Shown here: positions 55,031 through 64,000 of the stretch, piece after piece
How the letters are laid out: each line of letters opens with the position of its first letter
Position numbering within the stretch: the first letter of the stretch is position 1
Source of the DNA: Fluviirhizobium alvei
Lineage (GTDB): Bacteria; Pseudomonadota; Alphaproteobacteria; Rhizobiales; Rhizobiaceae
DNA: 64,000 bases
Reading direction: 5' to 3'
NCBI RefSeq assembly: GCF_030551875.1
Contig: NZ_JAUOZU010000012.1
Coordinates: 124,001-188,000 of the forward strand
Program-made: the position numbers and the translations under genes
The notes under the pieces: generated by a model
The model's input: only the letters and a program-made list of their open reading frames with translations
Databases searched by the model: none
What the model was told of the DNA's origin: nothing

Positions 55031-57745
55031 TCAGACCAGGTGCGATTTGAGACGGTAAAGCGCCTCGAGCGCTTCGCGCGGCGTCATCTCATCGGGGTTG
55101 ATGGATTTCAGCGCCTCTTCGAGTTCGGTGTTCTTGGCGGGCTTCGGCTCATCGCGCCGCACAGCAGCCTGGAACAAGGGCAGATCGTCGATCAATGTCG
55201 TTGCCGGGTTCTTGCGATCCGCATCTTCGAGGAGACCCAGAACTTCCTTGGCGCGCGAGACGACGGCAGGAGGCAAACCGGCAAGGCGGGCCACCTGGAT
55301 ACCGTAGGAGCGATCGGCAGCACCTGGCCCGACCTCATGCAGGAAGATGACCTCGCCATCCCATTCCTTCACCCGCATCGTGGCATTGGAGAGACGCGCG
55401 AGCTTTTCCGACAGGGCGGTGAGCTCATGGAAATGGGTGGCAAACAGCGACCGGCAGCGATTGACCTCATGCAGATGCTCGACCGCGGCCCAGGCGATCG
55501 AAAGACCATCGAACGTTGCGGTGCCACGACCGATTTCATCGAGGATGACGAGCGAGCGCGGTGTAGCCTGGTTGAGGATGGCTGCGGTTTCGACCATCTC
55601 GACCATGAAGGTCGAGCGACCGCGCGCCAGATCGTCAGACGCCCCGACGCGGCTGAACAGCCGATCGACCACGCCGATTTCTGCTGCTGCTGCCGGCACA
55701 TAGGAGCCCATCTGCGCCATGATGGCAATCAGCGCATTCTGGCGCAGGAAAGTCGATTTACCGCCCATGTTCGGACCTGTGATCAGCCAGATGCCGCCGT
55801 TCTTTCCTTCGCCGACCGGCGACAGATCGCAGGAATTGGCCACGAAAGCCGGGCCGGCGTTGCGACGCAGCGACTGCTCGACCACCGGATGGCGGCCACC
55901 CTCGATCCGGAACCGCATCGAACCATCGACGTGAGGCCGGCAATAGGCCTGCTCATCGGCGAGATGGGCAAGCCCCGCCGAAACGTCAATGATAGCGAGC
56001 GCCTCTGCAGCTTTCTTGATCGGTTCGGCGGCCGCCACCACGGCCTCCACCATACGATCGAAGGCTGCCAGTTCGATGGCGAGGGCCTGTTCGGCGGCAT
56101 TGGCAATGCGGCTTTCGAGATCCGACAGTTCCACCGTGGTGAAGCGCATCGAATTGGCGGTCGTCTGGCGATGGATGAAGCGCGCCTTCATTTCCGGCGT
56201 CGAGGTCATCGCGCCCGATGTGCCGGCTGTCAGCTCGATGAAATAGCCCAGCACATTGTTATGCTTGATCTTCAGCGATTTGACGCCCGTCTCGTCGATA
56301 TAGGACGATTGCAGGCCGGCAATGACCCTGCGTGACTGGTCGCGCAATTCCCGCAGCTCATCGAGTTCAGGCATGGCGCCGTCCCTGACGAAACCGCCAT
56401 CGCGCTTGAGTAAGGGCAGGTCTTCGGCAAGATGTTCGCCAAGCAGCTTTTCGAGTTCGGCCGGAACCGCCCCAAGAGCACGCTGCGCCTGCTCAAGTTC
56501 GGGCGGGAGATAGAGCCCGGAAAACAGGGCCGCGATGGCACGGGCAGCCTCCAGCCCCTTGAGGATGGCGGCGAGATCGCGCGGGCCACCGCGTGCAAGC
56601 GCAAGACGCGAGAGCGCGCGCGGCATATCGGGAACATGCCGAAGTGCCCGCCGCATCTCTTCCGCAAGACGCGGTTCATCAAGAAGGAAGGCGATCGCGT
56701 TCAGTCGCTCGTTGATAGCATCGGCATCGGTCAGGGGCGACATCAGCCGTTCCGACAACAGACGAGCGCCGCCGCTGGTAACCGTCCGATCGATTGCCTT
56801 GAGCAGCGCACCATTGCGATCACCCGAAAGCGTGCGGACCAGTTCGAGATTGGCGCGGGTCGCCGGATCGATGAAAAGGGTTGAGGCCGAACTCTCGCGT
56901 TCGGGTGCGCCCAGCGCTGGCCGTTCGGCAATCTGGGTCTTTTCGACATAGGCGATCGCCGCGGCACCCGCCGCCATTTCCGCCCGGGTGAAACCGCCGA
57001 ATCCATCGAGTGTCTGTAGATTGTAGTAGCGTGCAATCCGGTTTTCGGCCGTGCTGGAATCGAAGAGAACCGACGGCTGCGGGCTGACCACACGACCCAG
57101 CACATCGAAAACGCCGCGCAAATCAGGATCCGAGAATAGCGTATCGGGAACGATCAGTTCCTTGGGATCGATGCGCAGAATGTCGGCCAGCAGACGCGGC
57201 AGATCGGACTCGGCCAGACGGAAGACTCCGGTCGAAATATCGATCCAGGCCAAGGCATATTGCGGCTTGTCGCCACCACGAATGCGGGCGAGCGCCATCA
57301 GGTAGTTGCTGTCACCGGGATTGAGGAGCTTTTCCTCGGTAATCGTTCCCGGCGTGACCAGACGGATGACATCGCGGCGAACGACGGACTTGGCGCCACG
57401 CTTCTTGGCTTCGGCCGGATCTTCGACCTGTTCGCAAACCGCAACCCGATATCCGAGGCCAATCAGTTTCTGCAGATAATCATCCGCCGCATGCACGGGA
57501 ACACCGCACATGGGGATATCGATGCCCATATGCTGGCCACGTCGCGTCAGCGTGATCCCGAGAGCGCGCGAGGCTTCCAGCGCATCTTCGAAAAACAGTT
57601 CGTAGAAATCGCCCATGCGATAGAAAAGCAGACTATCGGGATTGTTGGCCTTGATTTCGATGAACTGTTCCATCATCGGAGTGGCCGTCTGGCGGCTTTC
57701 TTCCGAGGCGAGCTGGGCAACAGTGAGCGCTTCCACGATGGACAT
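55031..57745 (-). CDS. mutS: DNA mismatch repair protein MutS
   Basis: A 904-residue MutS. The N-terminal mismatch-binding domain has [33 protein letters not shown], with the Phe-x-Glu-type contact region, and the ATPase has Walker [10 protein letters not shown] (about 656-664) and the STFMVEM signature. It binds mismatches and recruits MutL. I used ATG 57745 ([22 protein letters not shown]); the open frame runs to 57934 and MFKQHAAQ at 57811 is possible, but neither has a good ribosome site. Confidence 0.95.
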   Translation of the reverse strand: MSIVEALTVAQLASEESRQTATPMMEQFIEIKANNPDSLLFYRMGDFYELFFEDALEASRALGITLTRRGQHMGIDIPMCGVPVHAADDYLQKLIGLGYRVAVCEQVEDPAEAKKRGAKSVVRRDVIRLVTPGTITEEKLLNPGDSNYLMALARIRGGDKPQYALAWIDISTGVFRLAESDLPRLLADILRIDPKELIVPDTLFSDPDLRGVFDVLGRVVSPQPSVLFDSSTAENRIARYYNLQTLDGFGGFTRAEMAAGAAAIAYVEKTQIAERPALGAPERESSASTLFIDPATRANLELVRTLSGDRNGALLKAIDRTVTSGGARLLSERLMSPLTDADAINERLNAIAFLLDEPRLAEEMRRALRHVPDMPRALSRLALARGGPRDLAAILKGLEAARAIAALFSGLYLPPELEQAQRALGAVPAELEKLLGEHLAEDLPLLKRDGGFVRDGAMPELDELRELRDQSRRVIAGLQSSYIDETGVKSLKIKHNNVLGYFIELTAGTSGAMTSTPEMKARFIHRQTTANSMRFTTVELSDLESRIANAAEQALAIELAAFDRMVEAVVAAAEPIKKAAEALAIIDVSAGLAHLADEQAYCRPHVDGSMRFRIEGGRHPVVEQSLRRNAGPAFVANSCDLSPVGEGKNGGIWLITGPNMGGKSTFLRQNALIAIMAQMGSYVPAAAAEIGVVDRLFSRVGASDDLARGRSTFMVEMVETAAILNQATPRSLVILDEIGRGTATFDGLSIAWAAVEHLHEVNRCRSLFATHFHELTALSEKLARLSNATMRVKEWDGEVIFLHEVGPGAADRSYGIQVARLAGLPPAVVSRAKEVLGLLEDADRKNPATTLIDDLPLFQAAVRRDEPKPAKNTELEEALKSINPDEMTPREALEALYRLKSHLV

Positions 57746-57890
57746 ATCTGACTTTGACAAAATTGGTCGGCTGTTCAATAAAGACGCTTGAGCGGCGTGT
57801 TGCTTGAACATTAGAGTGCGCCATGCATGAATGACAATAACGGGCTCACCAAAAAAACAACGAGCCCACAAAAGCTTCTGGGGAGTTAGG

Positions 57891-60176
57891 ATGCCAGCCA
57901 ACGACAAGACCGAACGTAATATGCCGACCGTCACAAAGCAGGAGGCCCTCGATTTTCACTCGCGCGGACGCCCGGGCAAACTTGAAATCACGCCGACCAA
58001 GCCGATGGCGACCCAGCGCGACCTGTCGCTCGCCTATTCCCCAGGCGTTGCCGAACCGGTAAAAGCCATCGCCGAAGATCCGGCCACTGCCTATGATTAC
58101 ACGGCGCGCGGCAACATGGTGGCCGTCATTTCCAACGGTACGGCCATTCTCGGGCTCGGCAATCTGGGTGCACTGGCCTCCAAGCCGGTCATGGAAGGCA
58201 AATCGGTTCTTTTCAAGCGCTTCGCCGACGTCGATTCCATCGATCTCGAAGTCGATACCGAAAATGTCGACGAGTTTATCAACTGCGTCCGCTATCTCGG
58301 CCCATCCTTCGGCGGCATCAATCTCGAGGATATCAAGGCTCCGGATTGCTTCATCATCGAGAGCCGCCTGCGCGAACTCATGGACATTCCGGTCTTCCAT
58401 GACGACCAGCATGGCACCGCCATCATTGCCGCTGCCGGCCTCATCAATGCGCTCGACCTGACCGGTCGCGACCTGAAGACGACGAAACTCGTCTGCAACG
58501 GCGCCGGCGCGGCTGCCATTGCCTGCATCGAACTCATCAAGGCCATCGGTTTCAACCCGGAAAACGTCACACTGTGCGACACCAAGGGTGTGGTCTATCA
58601 GGGCCGCACCGAGGGCATGAACCAGTGGAAATCCGCCCATGCGGTGAAAACCGACAATCGGACGCTGGCCGAAGCCATCAAGGGGGCGGACGTGGTTTTC
58701 GGCCTGTCGGCCAAGGGCGCGCTTTCGGTGGACATGATCCGATCCATGGCGCCGAACCCGATCATTTTCGCCATGGCCAATCCCGACCCGGAAATCACGC
58801 CGGAAGAGGTCTCCCGCATTCGTGACGATGCGATCATGGCAACGGGTCGGTCGGATTATCCCAACCAGGTCAACAATGTCCTCGGCTTCCCCTACATCTT
58901 CCGGGGTGCGCTGGATGTGCGCGCCTTCACTATCAATGACGAGATGAAGATCGCGGCCGTCATGGCGCTGGCGAAGCTCGCAAAGGAAGACGTGCCGGAC
59001 GATGTTGCCGCCGCCTATCAGGGCATGCGGCCGCGGTTCGGGCCGCAATATATCATTCCGGTGCCGTTCGATCCGCGCCTTCTGTCCTCGATCCCGGTTG
59101 CCGTGGCGAAGGCAGCGATGGAGTCGGGTGTCGCACGCAAGCCGATCGAAGACCTCGAAGCCTATGGACGCGAGCTCAATGCCCGCCGCGATCCGATCGC
59201 ATCCACGCTTCAGCGCATCTATGAGCGCGTTCGCCACCAGCCCAAGCGCGTCGTCTTTGCCGAAGCCGAGGAAGAGCAGGTCATGCGGGCCGCGATCTCC
59301 TACGTCAATCAAAGGCTCGGCACAGCAATCCTGCTTGGCCGCGACGAACAGATCTACCAGACGGCGGAAAAGGCGGGGATCGACCTCAACCGTCCCGGCA
59401 TCGAGCTCATCAATGCCAGGACCTCGACCCGCGTCGATGCCTATACCGACTTCCTCTATGGCAGGCTGCAGCGCAAGGGCTATCTCCATCGCGATTGCCT
59501 GCGGCTTGTGCGCACCGACCGTAACCATTTCGCCTCCTGCATGGTGGCGCTGGGCGATGCCGATGCCATGGTCACCGGCACCACGCGCAATTATTCGACC
59601 GCGCTTCAGGATGTCCGTCGCTGCATCGATGCAAAACCGGGACATCGGGTCATCGGCGTGTCGCTGGCGCTTTGCCGTGGCCGCAATGTGCTTGTCGCCG
59701 ATACGGCTGTGCATGACATGCCGACGTCGGAAGAACTGGCCGATATCGCCGAGGAAGCCGCAGGCCTTGCCCGTCGCCTCGGCTACGAGCCGCGGGTGGC
59801 TATGCTCGCCTATTCGACCTTCGGTCATCCGGAAGGCGAGCGGTCGGAACGCGTCCGTGAAGCCGTCAAGATCCTCGACAAGCGCCGTGTCGATTTCGAG
59901 TATGACGGCGAAATGGCAGCCGATGTGGCGCTGAACCCGCGCATCATGGAGCAATATCCGTTCTGCCGCCTCTCCGGCACAGCCAATGTGCTGGTCATGC
60001 CGGCCTTCCATTCGGCATCGATCGCCACCAAGATGCTGCAGGAACTGGGCGGCTGCACCGTGATCGGGCCGCTGCTGGTCGGCCTCGACAAATCGGTCCA
60101 GATCGCCTCGATGGGCGCCAAGGACAGTGATATCGTCAATATGGCGGCACTCGCCGCCTACAATGCCGGCTCCTGA
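57891..60176 (+). CDS. maeB: NADP-dependent malic enzyme with phosphotransacetylase-like domain
   Basis: A 761-residue MaeB/TME-type enzyme. N-terminal malic enzyme domains (about 20-420) contain [26 protein letters not shown] as [13 protein letters not shown], and [12 protein letters not shown]; the C-terminal part (about 430-755) resembles phosphotransacetylase but is thought to be regulatory ([21 protein letters not shown]). It converts malate to pyruvate with NADP. Rhizobia have this and a related NAD enzyme (DME); assignment to TME follows its place next to mutS and is inference. ATG 57891 follows GGGGAGTTAGG. Confidence 0.88.
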   Translation: MPANDKTERNMPTVTKQEALDFHSRGRPGKLEITPTKPMATQRDLSLAYSPGVAEPVKAIAEDPATAYDYTARGNMVAVISNGTAILGLGNLGALASKPVMEGKSVLFKRFADVDSIDLEVDTENVDEFINCVRYLGPSFGGINLEDIKAPDCFIIESRLRELMDIPVFHDDQHGTAIIAAAGLINALDLTGRDLKTTKLVCNGAGAAAIACIELIKAIGFNPENVTLCDTKGVVYQGRTEGMNQWKSAHAVKTDNRTLAEAIKGADVVFGLSAKGALSVDMIRSMAPNPIIFAMANPDPEITPEEVSRIRDDAIMATGRSDYPNQVNNVLGFPYIFRGALDVRAFTINDEMKIAAVMALAKLAKEDVPDDVAAAYQGMRPRFGPQYIIPVPFDPRLLSSIPVAVAKAAMESGVARKPIEDLEAYGRELNARRDPIASTLQRIYERVRHQPKRVVFAEAEEEQVMRAAISYVNQRLGTAILLGRDEQIYQTAEKAGIDLNRPGIELINARTSTRVDAYTDFLYGRLQRKGYLHRDCLRLVRTDRNHFASCMVALGDADAMVTGTTRNYSTALQDVRRCIDAKPGHRVIGVSLALCRGRNVLVADTAVHDMPTSEELADIAEEAAGLARRLGYEPRVAMLAYSTFGHPEGERSERVREAVKILDKRRVDFEYDGEMAADVALNPRIMEQYPFCRLSGTANVLVMPAFHSASIATKMLQELGGCTVIGPLLVGLDKSVQIASMGAKDSDIVNMAALAAYNAGS

Positions 60177-61084
60177 TAACCGATGACGGCGTCAAGCGCC
60201 GCCATACTCTCGGCGAGCTCCGCCTTGAGCCAGGTCTTGAATGCCCTGGCCTTGGCGGTTTCCCGCCGCCCCTTCGCCGTGACGATATAGTGGGCGAAGC
60301 CGGTCGTCGCCCTGATCGGAAAGGGCGCTAAAAGACAGGAACCCAGAATGGCATCGACCGTGAGGGTCTGCCAGCCAAGCATCACCCCCTGGCCGGCGAT
60401 CACCGCATCCAGGCACAATGACGCTTCGTTGAGGTGATGGCGCGGATTGATCGAGGCGCCGGTCAAGCCGGCGGCTTGCAACCACAGGCTCCAGTCAAAC
60501 ATCGCCTGGCTATCGATCACAACCGGTAACGCAAGAAGATCGCGCGGTTCTCTCAGTTTCTCCGCCAGCGCAGGGGCAACCACCGGAAAAATTTCCTGGG
60601 CGAGAAGAAGTTCGGCATCGACGCCCGGCCACTCCCCGCGTCCGACACGAATTGCGAGGTCGATATCGGACGTCGCCGGGTCAATGAGACGGCTGGTGGC
60701 GTCGATGCGGATATCGATATCCGGATGGAGCCGGAAAAAGCCATCGAGCCGCCGGACAAGCCAACGCGCGGCAAAAACAGGCGCGACCGAGATCGTCAGC
60801 GTTCGGTCATCGTCACCTCGCACGGTCGCCACCGCCTCCGACAGAAGACCAAAGCCCTGACGAAGCTTGGGCAGCATGGACCGACCTGCCGCCGTCAGGA
60901 CAAGCCCTTTGGGGCGACGTTCGAAAATCTGCTTGCCGAGTTGCGCCTCTGCCTTGCTGATCTGCTGGCTGATCGCACCGGCGGTGACACCCAGCTCCTC
61001 GGCCGCGGCCTGAAGTGAGCCGGTCCGACCCACCGCTTCAAGCGCTCGCAGACCGTTGAGATGGACGAGGTTGAGGTTTCGCAT
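60158..61084 (-). CDS. LysR family regulator, GcvA-like
   Basis: A 308-residue LysR protein with an N-terminal HTH (LVHLNGLRALEAVGRTGSLQAAAEELGVTAGAISQQISKAEAQLG, about 6-50) and a substrate-binding domain resembling the GcvA/AmpR branch (RTLTISVAPVFAARWLVRRLDGFFRLHPDIDIRI). It overlaps the end of maeB by 19 bp tail to tail and diverges from a small unknown gene, which is its probable target. Confidence 0.88.
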   Translation of the reverse strand: MRNLNLVHLNGLRALEAVGRTGSLQAAAEELGVTAGAISQQISKAEAQLGKQIFERRPKGLVLTAAGRSMLPKLRQGFGLLSEAVATVRGDDDRTLTISVAPVFAARWLVRRLDGFFRLHPDIDIRIDATSRLIDPATSDIDLAIRVGRGEWPGVDAELLLAQEIFPVVAPALAEKLREPRDLLALPVVIDSQAMFDWSLWLQAAGLTGASINPRHHLNEASLCLDAVIAGQGVMLGWQTLTVDAILGSCLLAPFPIRATTGFAHYIVTAKGRRETAKARAFKTWLKAELAESMAALDAVIGYQEPAL

Positions 61085-61098
61085 TTAGAATTCCTAAA
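61084..61098. promoter_or_regulatory. Candidate LysR box upstream of the LysR gene
   Basis: TTTAG-AATTC-CTAAA, a near-palindrome (6 of 7 pairs) that begins at the LysR start codon and contains a T-N11-A pattern. It is at the expected place for autoregulation and control of the divergent small gene. Confidence 0.45.
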
Positions 61099-61183
61099 AC
61101 GATGGCCTGGAATGCTGCATTGAAGCAAGGCAGAGAAAGGAGAATATCTAAAACATCTGATCCAGACCAGCCGGAGAACGAAC

Positions 61184-61438
61184 ATGATCGACGCAACAGG
61201 GAAACTTCTGTTTTCTGTCACCGAGGCCCTGCGGGGCTCGCTATCGGCTGCTGTCGGGCGACTTCTTCAAACGGAGAGGTTCGATGCGGATCCGTTCCTG
61301 GATCCGGTGTTCCGGCGCATGAGCGAACGCGAACTCGCCGATCTTCCCTCGGTTCACTGGCCGGAAAAAGACGAAACCTCCCCGGCGATCATACCGGAGA
61401 GGCCTTGTAAAATACCGGAGCCGCGCATTGCTGCCTAG
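61184..61438 (+). CDS. Small protein of unknown function divergent from LysR
   Basis: An 84-residue protein. The central RRMSERELADLPSV recalls the short DUF1127 pattern, and the N-terminal half (KLLFSVTEALRGSLSAAVGRLLQTERFD) may form one amphipathic helix. There is no signal peptide or TM. The ATG is preceded by CCGGAGAACGAAC, a fair ribosome site. Its placement across a 99-bp gap from a LysR gene supports it as that regulator's target. I do not recognise a function. Confidence 0.6.
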   Translation: MIDATGKLLFSVTEALRGSLSAAVGRLLQTERFDADPFLDPVFRRMSERELADLPSVHWPEKDETSPAIIPERPCKIPEPRIAA

Positions 61439-61469
61439 GCTCCGGACCTGCCGAAGGAGGGGTGGATGT

Positions 61470-62348
61470 TCAGCAGGCGAAACGCTGGGCGTCAGCGCCG
61501 TAATAGTTGAGATAACGGCCGGAAATGCTTTCGATCGGCAAGACCACGAGCACGTCCGTAGTGCCAAAGGCACGATCGACGACGGCGCCGTCGCCGATCA
61601 TGGCGCCCAGCCGCAGATAGCCCTTGATGAGCGGCGGCAAAGCCATCAGCGCCTGCTTGGCATTGATCGCCTCTTTGGGCATCAGATCCATGTTGCGATG
61701 CAGGTGCTCAAGAGCGCTCACGCTCCATTCCCCTTTGGCCAGCGTGTTGTGGTAGAGGAACGACAGCGCCAGCGCGTGCATTTCGGGGAAGGTGCCCGGC
61801 AGCGAACCGCAGCCGAACATCACATCTAGACCATGGCGCAGCGCATAGGCCCAGTTGCCCTGCCACAGAAGTTCGACAGTCCGCTTGGTCCGATAGGCGG
61901 GCAGCACGCAGGAGCGCCCGAGCTCCATGAATTTCTTGTTCGGATGGCGCGCCATAAGCGGCTCGATGTCGAATTCGGACGCGGAGTAAAAGCCCGAATG
62001 CCGCTCTGCCACATCCTGTCGCAGCAGGCGGTAGGTACCGACGATCTGGTCGACCGGCTCACCTTCGATCGAGGTATCGAGAACCAGCAAGTGATCGCAG
62101 ATTTCATCGAAGGCGTCGAAATCGAGACCAGCGCGCATGGCTTCCGCCGGCAGTTCGGCACCCATCTCTTCCACGAAAACGCGATAGCGAATCAGTTGCG
62201 CGGCCCTGATTTCGGCTGCAGTGACGGCCAGGCGGGTCTCGAGCGACCCGATACGGCCCAACACGGAAGCCGTGCCAATGGCGCGTTCGCGCGGATTTTC
62301 CATCCGTGGCATGATCTCGGCTTTGGGGTTCAAGAGTTCAAGGGTCAT
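61470..62348 (-). CDS. olsB: L-ornithine N-alpha-acyltransferase
   Basis: A 292-residue GNAT-fold enzyme of the OlsB family, which transfers a 3-hydroxyacyl chain from ACP to ornithine to make lyso-ornithine lipid. IRYRVFVEEMGAELP, FDEICDHLLVLD, VGTYRLLRQDVAERHSGFYSASEFDIEPL and FMELGRSCVLPAYRTKRTVELLWQGNWAYAL are typical. OlsA is not in the window. With pmtA, this shows the rhizobial membrane lipid set, phosphatidylcholine and ornithine lipids. Order mutS-maeB-olsB is as in S. meliloti as I recall. Confidence 0.88.
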   Translation of the reverse strand: MTLELLNPKAEIMPRMENPRERAIGTASVLGRIGSLETRLAVTAAEIRAAQLIRYRVFVEEMGAELPAEAMRAGLDFDAFDEICDHLLVLDTSIEGEPVDQIVGTYRLLRQDVAERHSGFYSASEFDIEPLMARHPNKKFMELGRSCVLPAYRTKRTVELLWQGNWAYALRHGLDVMFGCGSLPGTFPEMHALALSFLYHNTLAKGEWSVSALEHLHRNMDLMPKEAINAKQALMALPPLIKGYLRLGAMIGDGAVVDRAFGTTDVLVVLPIESISGRYLNYYGADAQRFAC

Positions 62349-62456
62349 AGCCGGCTCCTCTTTTCGTCACCGGCCAATAATCACAATTTCAAGACAAGAT
62401 CATGACATGCGTAGATACGCAGTCGCGGTCATATCAAAACCTTTGATAGAAGTCCT

Positions 62457-64000
62457 TCAGGCTGCCTGATGTTGCCAGCCGGCGAGGCGTTCGACCGTTG
62501 CAATGAGGATATCCGGCGGCGCGGGCTTCAAAAGCACGAGATCCGCACCGGCCTGCAGGAGACGGCGACGCACATCGTCCGATCGATCAGCCGTCAGCAC
62601 GATCACGGGAATCGAGGCCACCAGATTGTCCTCTTCCGCCTGGCGCAGCGCAACGATGAAGGTTTCGCTGGTGCCATCCGGCATCGAGAAATCGGTGAGG
62701 ACAAGATCCGGACGGTTCTCTGAAAGGCAAGCGTTCAGCCGGGCGAAATCAGTCGCAAGGCGCACATGATGGCCGGCTTTTTCGAGGGCCGCCTGAGCGA
62801 GCATTCCATTCACCGGATCATCCTCGCCAACAAGAATGTTGAGGCCTGTTTTCGGTTCCGGCTTGGAAGCAGATGGCAGGGACGCCGGCTCTTCGGCTTC
62901 GGCTGCCAATATGGGGAAATCGTCGTTGGCGACAGGGCGTGCTTCGAGACCGCGGAACCGGCCCGTCAGGACATCGAGAAGCGACTGTTCCCGCAACGGC
63001 CGGATCAGCCAGCTGTCGTAGTTCGTTCCGGACATTTTTGCAGGGCGCGATTCCGGATTGACGAGATAGATCCGCTTGGCCGTGGCGAGGACCGGATGGC
63101 GCGCCAACCGTTCGCAGTAAAGCGCATCCAGTCGATGGTCGACAATAACGGCGGTAAAGGCTGCCGCCCTTTCAGCGAGATCCGAAATTCCGTCTGCATC
63201 ACAAATGGAGCGAACATTGGCGCCAAGGCCTTCCAGCGTACGAACCAAAGCGCCAGATGCTGGACCTTCTGGGGCCAAAACGAGGATTTCGGCACCCGAC
63301 AGTTCGTGGCCGGATCGCATCGCCAACCCTTCCGCCTTTACCGGAATACGGATCGTGAATGTGCTACCCTCACCCAGTTTGCTTTCAACCGACAGCGAGC
63401 CGCCGGCTTCCGCGACAATGCGTGCCGAAATGGCAAGGCCCAGGCCGACGCCGCCTTCACGGGCGCGGCTGAGATCGCCCTGTTCGAATTCGCCGAAGAT
63501 GCGCTTGAGTTCGGCGTCATTCATGCCAGGCCCGCTGTCGTTCACCGCGATCTCGAGATTTCCGCCGACATGATCGACAGCGACGAAAACGCCACCCTTC
63601 TCGGTGAACTTCACTGCATTGCCGATGACATTGTAAATCACCTGGCGCAGGCGAGCCGGGTCGAACACCAGGATTTCCGGGATCGTGGGCGCGATATGCG
63701 CACCGATTTCGACGCCTTTTTCATGGGCGCGGCTGGCAATCAGTTCGACAACGCCTTCGATCATCGGCCGCACAGCTTCCTGGCGCGGGCGCAGCTGGAA
63801 GCGACCGGCAGCCAGGGTCGAAAAATCAAGAAGGTCTTCGACCAGCTGGGCAAGTGCGGTCCCGGACTGACGGATACCCTCGAGGTAATTGCGCTGCTCT
63901 GCCGTCAGCGAAGTGTTGGCAAGCAGATGCCCCATGCCGAGGAGTCCACTGAGCGGCGTCCGTATCTCATGGCTGACAGTTGCGATGAGGCGCGATTTCA
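62457..64000 (-). CDS. Hybrid sensor histidine kinase, 5' end outside window
   Basis: The window holds the C-terminal 513 residues; the frame is open to the right edge. From N to C: the H-box VSHEIRTPLSGLLGMG (His at about 12 of the visible part), HATPase_c with NVIGNAVKFTEKG, NDSGPGMND and GVGLGLAIS, a first receiver-like domain without the usual acidic pair (EILVLAPEGPASGAL), and a C-terminal receiver with acidic EDD, phospho-accepting Asp in VLTDFSMP and Lys in LLKPA. The sensory part is missing, so the signal is unknown. Confidence 0.88.
   Translation of the reverse strand, partial: KSRLIATVSHEIRTPLSGLLGMGHLLANTSLTAEQRNYLEGIRQSGTALAQLVEDLLDFSTLAAGRFQLRPRQEAVRPMIEGVVELIASRAHEKGVEIGAHIAPTIPEILVFDPARLRQVIYNVIGNAVKFTEKGGVFVAVDHVGGNLEIAVNDSGPGMNDAELKRIFGEFEQGDLSRAREGGVGLGLAISARIVAEAGGSLSVESKLGEGSTFTIRIPVKAEGLAMRSGHELSGAEILVLAPEGPASGALVRTLEGLGANVRSICDADGISDLAERAAAFTAVIVDHRLDALYCERLARHPVLATAKRIYLVNPESRPAKMSGTNYDSWLIRPLREQSLLDVLTGRFRGLEARPVANDDFPILAAEAEEPASLPSASKPEPKTGLNILVGEDDPVNGMLAQAALEKAGHHVRLATDFARLNACLSENRPDLVLTDFSMPDGTSETFIVALRQAEEDNLVASIPVIVLTADRSDDVRRRLLQAGADLVLLKPAPPDILIATVERLAGWQHQAA

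Noticed and set aside
57842-57867. GGGCTC / GAGCCC hairpin in the maeB leader
   Set aside because: Only 6 bp with a 14-base loop; could occur by chance in high-GC DNA.
57846-60011. 721-residue open frame opposite maeB (-)
   Set aside because: High-GC antisense shadow of maeB; composition is rich in His, Arg, Asp and Gly without any domain, and it lacks a ribosome site.
1-64000. tRNA, rRNA, CRISPR array, insertion sequence, prophage or integrase
   Set aside because: I looked through all intergenic gaps, none above about 300 bp, and saw no cloverleaf, regularly spaced repeats, transposase-like frames or terminal inverted repeats. A tRNA or ncRNA search tool could still find something small.

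Overview
The window is a gene-dense, high-GC bacterial chromosome segment with almost no gaps above 250 bp. I place it in the alphaproteobacterial order Hyphomicrobiales, most likely family Rhizobiaceae. The reasons are rhizobial-type PcaQ/PcaR control of protocatechuate catabolism, a PmtA phosphatidylethanolamine methyltransferase, an OlsB ornithine-lipid acyltransferase, a large two-domain malic enzyme (TME), and the order mutS / maeB / olsB, which as I recall lies near the replication origin in rhizobia. I see no prophage, insertion sequence, CRISPR array, tRNA or rRNA. The window reads as core chromosome with a few accessory operons.

Region 1 (1-9000): the end of ubiB and a DoxX-family gene, then a complete beta-ketoadipate (protocatechuate) pathway. 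pcaQ (-) diverges from pcaDCHG (+). pcaR (-) converges on pcaG and diverges from pcaIJFB (+). Together these convert protocatechuate to succinyl-CoA and acetyl-CoA. The pcaQ/pcaD gap holds a PcaQ box; the pcaR/pcaI gap holds a 41-bp quasi-palindromic operator.

Region 2 (9000-16000): a cytoplasmic GH3 glycosidase gene, then a leftward periplasmic operon of imelysin (irpA-like), di-heme oxidoreductase, second imelysin and DUF1513 protein. This cluster is conserved in bacteria but poorly understood and probably metal-linked.

Region 3 (15900-38000): mostly housekeeping. It holds rsmB, an RlpA-like protein, yeeZ-like SDR, queG, a GST gene, uppP, a tauE-like exporter, an NDUFA9-like SDR, pyrF, pmtA, dnaN, rsmI, yraN, gshB, comM-like yifB, cysK, lysE, a GNAT gene, dut and prfC.

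Region 4 (38000-52000): rfbC-rfbB-rfbD for dTDP-rhamnose without rfbA, a PAP2 phosphatase, a membrane histidine kinase, the rpmH-rnpA-yidC block with a clear promoter, a DMT exporter, a soluble CZB chemoreceptor, engB, a fasciclin / anti-sigma / ECF-sigma module that recalls the SigK-RskA-MPT70 system of mycobacteria, and argB.

Region 5 (52000-64000): a secreted GH16-like protein, a TetR/EmrB-type efflux pair with a perfect palindromic operator, mutS divergent from maeB, a LysR regulator divergent from a small unknown gene, olsB, and the 3' part of a hybrid sensor kinase that runs off the right edge.

I cannot name a clearly new system. The strongest candidates for under-described biology are the imelysin/di-heme/DUF1513 operon, whose second imelysin has lost the motif histidine, and the proteobacterial sigma/anti-sigma/fasciclin module. 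All functional calls come from reading translated sequence and recalled family features; no database search was run.
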